A DNA stretch of 5,191 nucleotides, from NCBI RefSeq assembly GCF_000282995.1, contig NZ_ALEE01000214.1, positions 1 through 5,191 on the forward strand, in the 5' to 3' direction. Source of the DNA: Melaminivora alkalimesophila. Lineage in GTDB: Bacteria > Pseudomonadota > Gammaproteobacteria > Burkholderiales > Burkholderiaceae_C. The notes beneath the pieces are model-generated. The model saw nothing but the letters and a program-made list of their open reading frames with translations. It was not told the DNA's origin and did not search any database. A program made the position numbers and the translations under genes. Positions 5,083 through 5,191 of the stretch are shown here, in pieces (position 1 is the first letter of the stretch; each line of letters opens with the position of its first letter).

Positions 5083-5191
5083 CACGATGCCGGCCGGGTT
5101 GGCGGGCGCCGGCCCGGCGGGGCGGGCGGGCGCGCTCGGCGCGTTGCCGCCAGCCTCGCCCGATCCCGGTGCGGCGGCCGGCTCGGCAGGC
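5077..5191 (-). CDS. C-terminal fragment of an unidentified Pro/Ala-rich protein
   Basis: I do not recognise this protein. Reading the minus strand from the right edge, a frame is open for 37 codons and ends at TGA (complement of 5077-5079). The visible residues are almost all Pro, Ala and Gly, low complexity and probably disordered, and end NPAGIVF. Third codon positions are strongly G/C, as in the neighbouring genes, but in such GC-rich sequence this is weak evidence. It would be convergent with rpiA across 15 bases. An alternative + strand frame from an ATG at 5087 is also open to the edge but has no ribosome site. The N-terminal part and any recognisable domain lie beyond the window. Confidence 0.45.
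   Translation of the reverse strand, partial: PAEPAAAPGSGEAGGNAPSAPARPAGPAPANPAGIVF

Overview
The window looks like ordinary housekeeping chromosome from a high-GC betaproteobacterium, most likely Burkholderiales and probably the Comamonadaceae. This rests on the strong G/C third-position bias, the type of DnaQ epsilon subunit, a valine tRNA with a CAC anticodon (E. coli has none) and the form of the PyrD and RpiA proteins. I see no insertion sequence, phage, CRISPR array, toxin or defence module, and I do not think a new biological system is present. The more interesting signals are regulatory.

Layout from left to right. Positions 1-667 hold the 3' part of dnaQ (+), the proofreading subunit of DNA polymerase III. 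A GC-rich, stringent-type promoter at its end leads into two identical tandem tRNA-Val(CAC) genes (708-782 and 812-886). A strong intrinsic terminator with a GNRA tetraloop (921-949) closes that unit. Next is an FAD-dependent oxidoreductase of the L-2-hydroxyglutarate dehydrogenase type (983-2086, +). Then comes a three-gene operon for small membrane proteins, yqjD-yqjE-yqjK (2189-3260, +). It is preceded by a sequence that matches the sigma-54 -24/-12 promoter consensus closely, and a strong hairpin separates its first two genes.

The right third has pyrD on the minus strand (3275-4333), convergent with yqjK and divergent from rpiA (4369-5061, +) across only 35 bases. The last 115 bases contain the probable Pro/Ala-rich C-terminal end of an unidentified minus-strand protein that continues past the window.

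Functional links. DnaQ serves replication fidelity, the tRNAs serve translation, and PyrD and RpiA both feed nucleotide synthesis (orotate, and ribose-5-phosphate as PRPP precursor), so their divergent pairing makes metabolic sense. The yqjDEK products are all inner-membrane-associated. In E. coli the YqjD family tethers ribosomes to the membrane in stationary phase, so a non-housekeeping promoter there would be plausible. The oxidoreductase has no clear functional partner in view.
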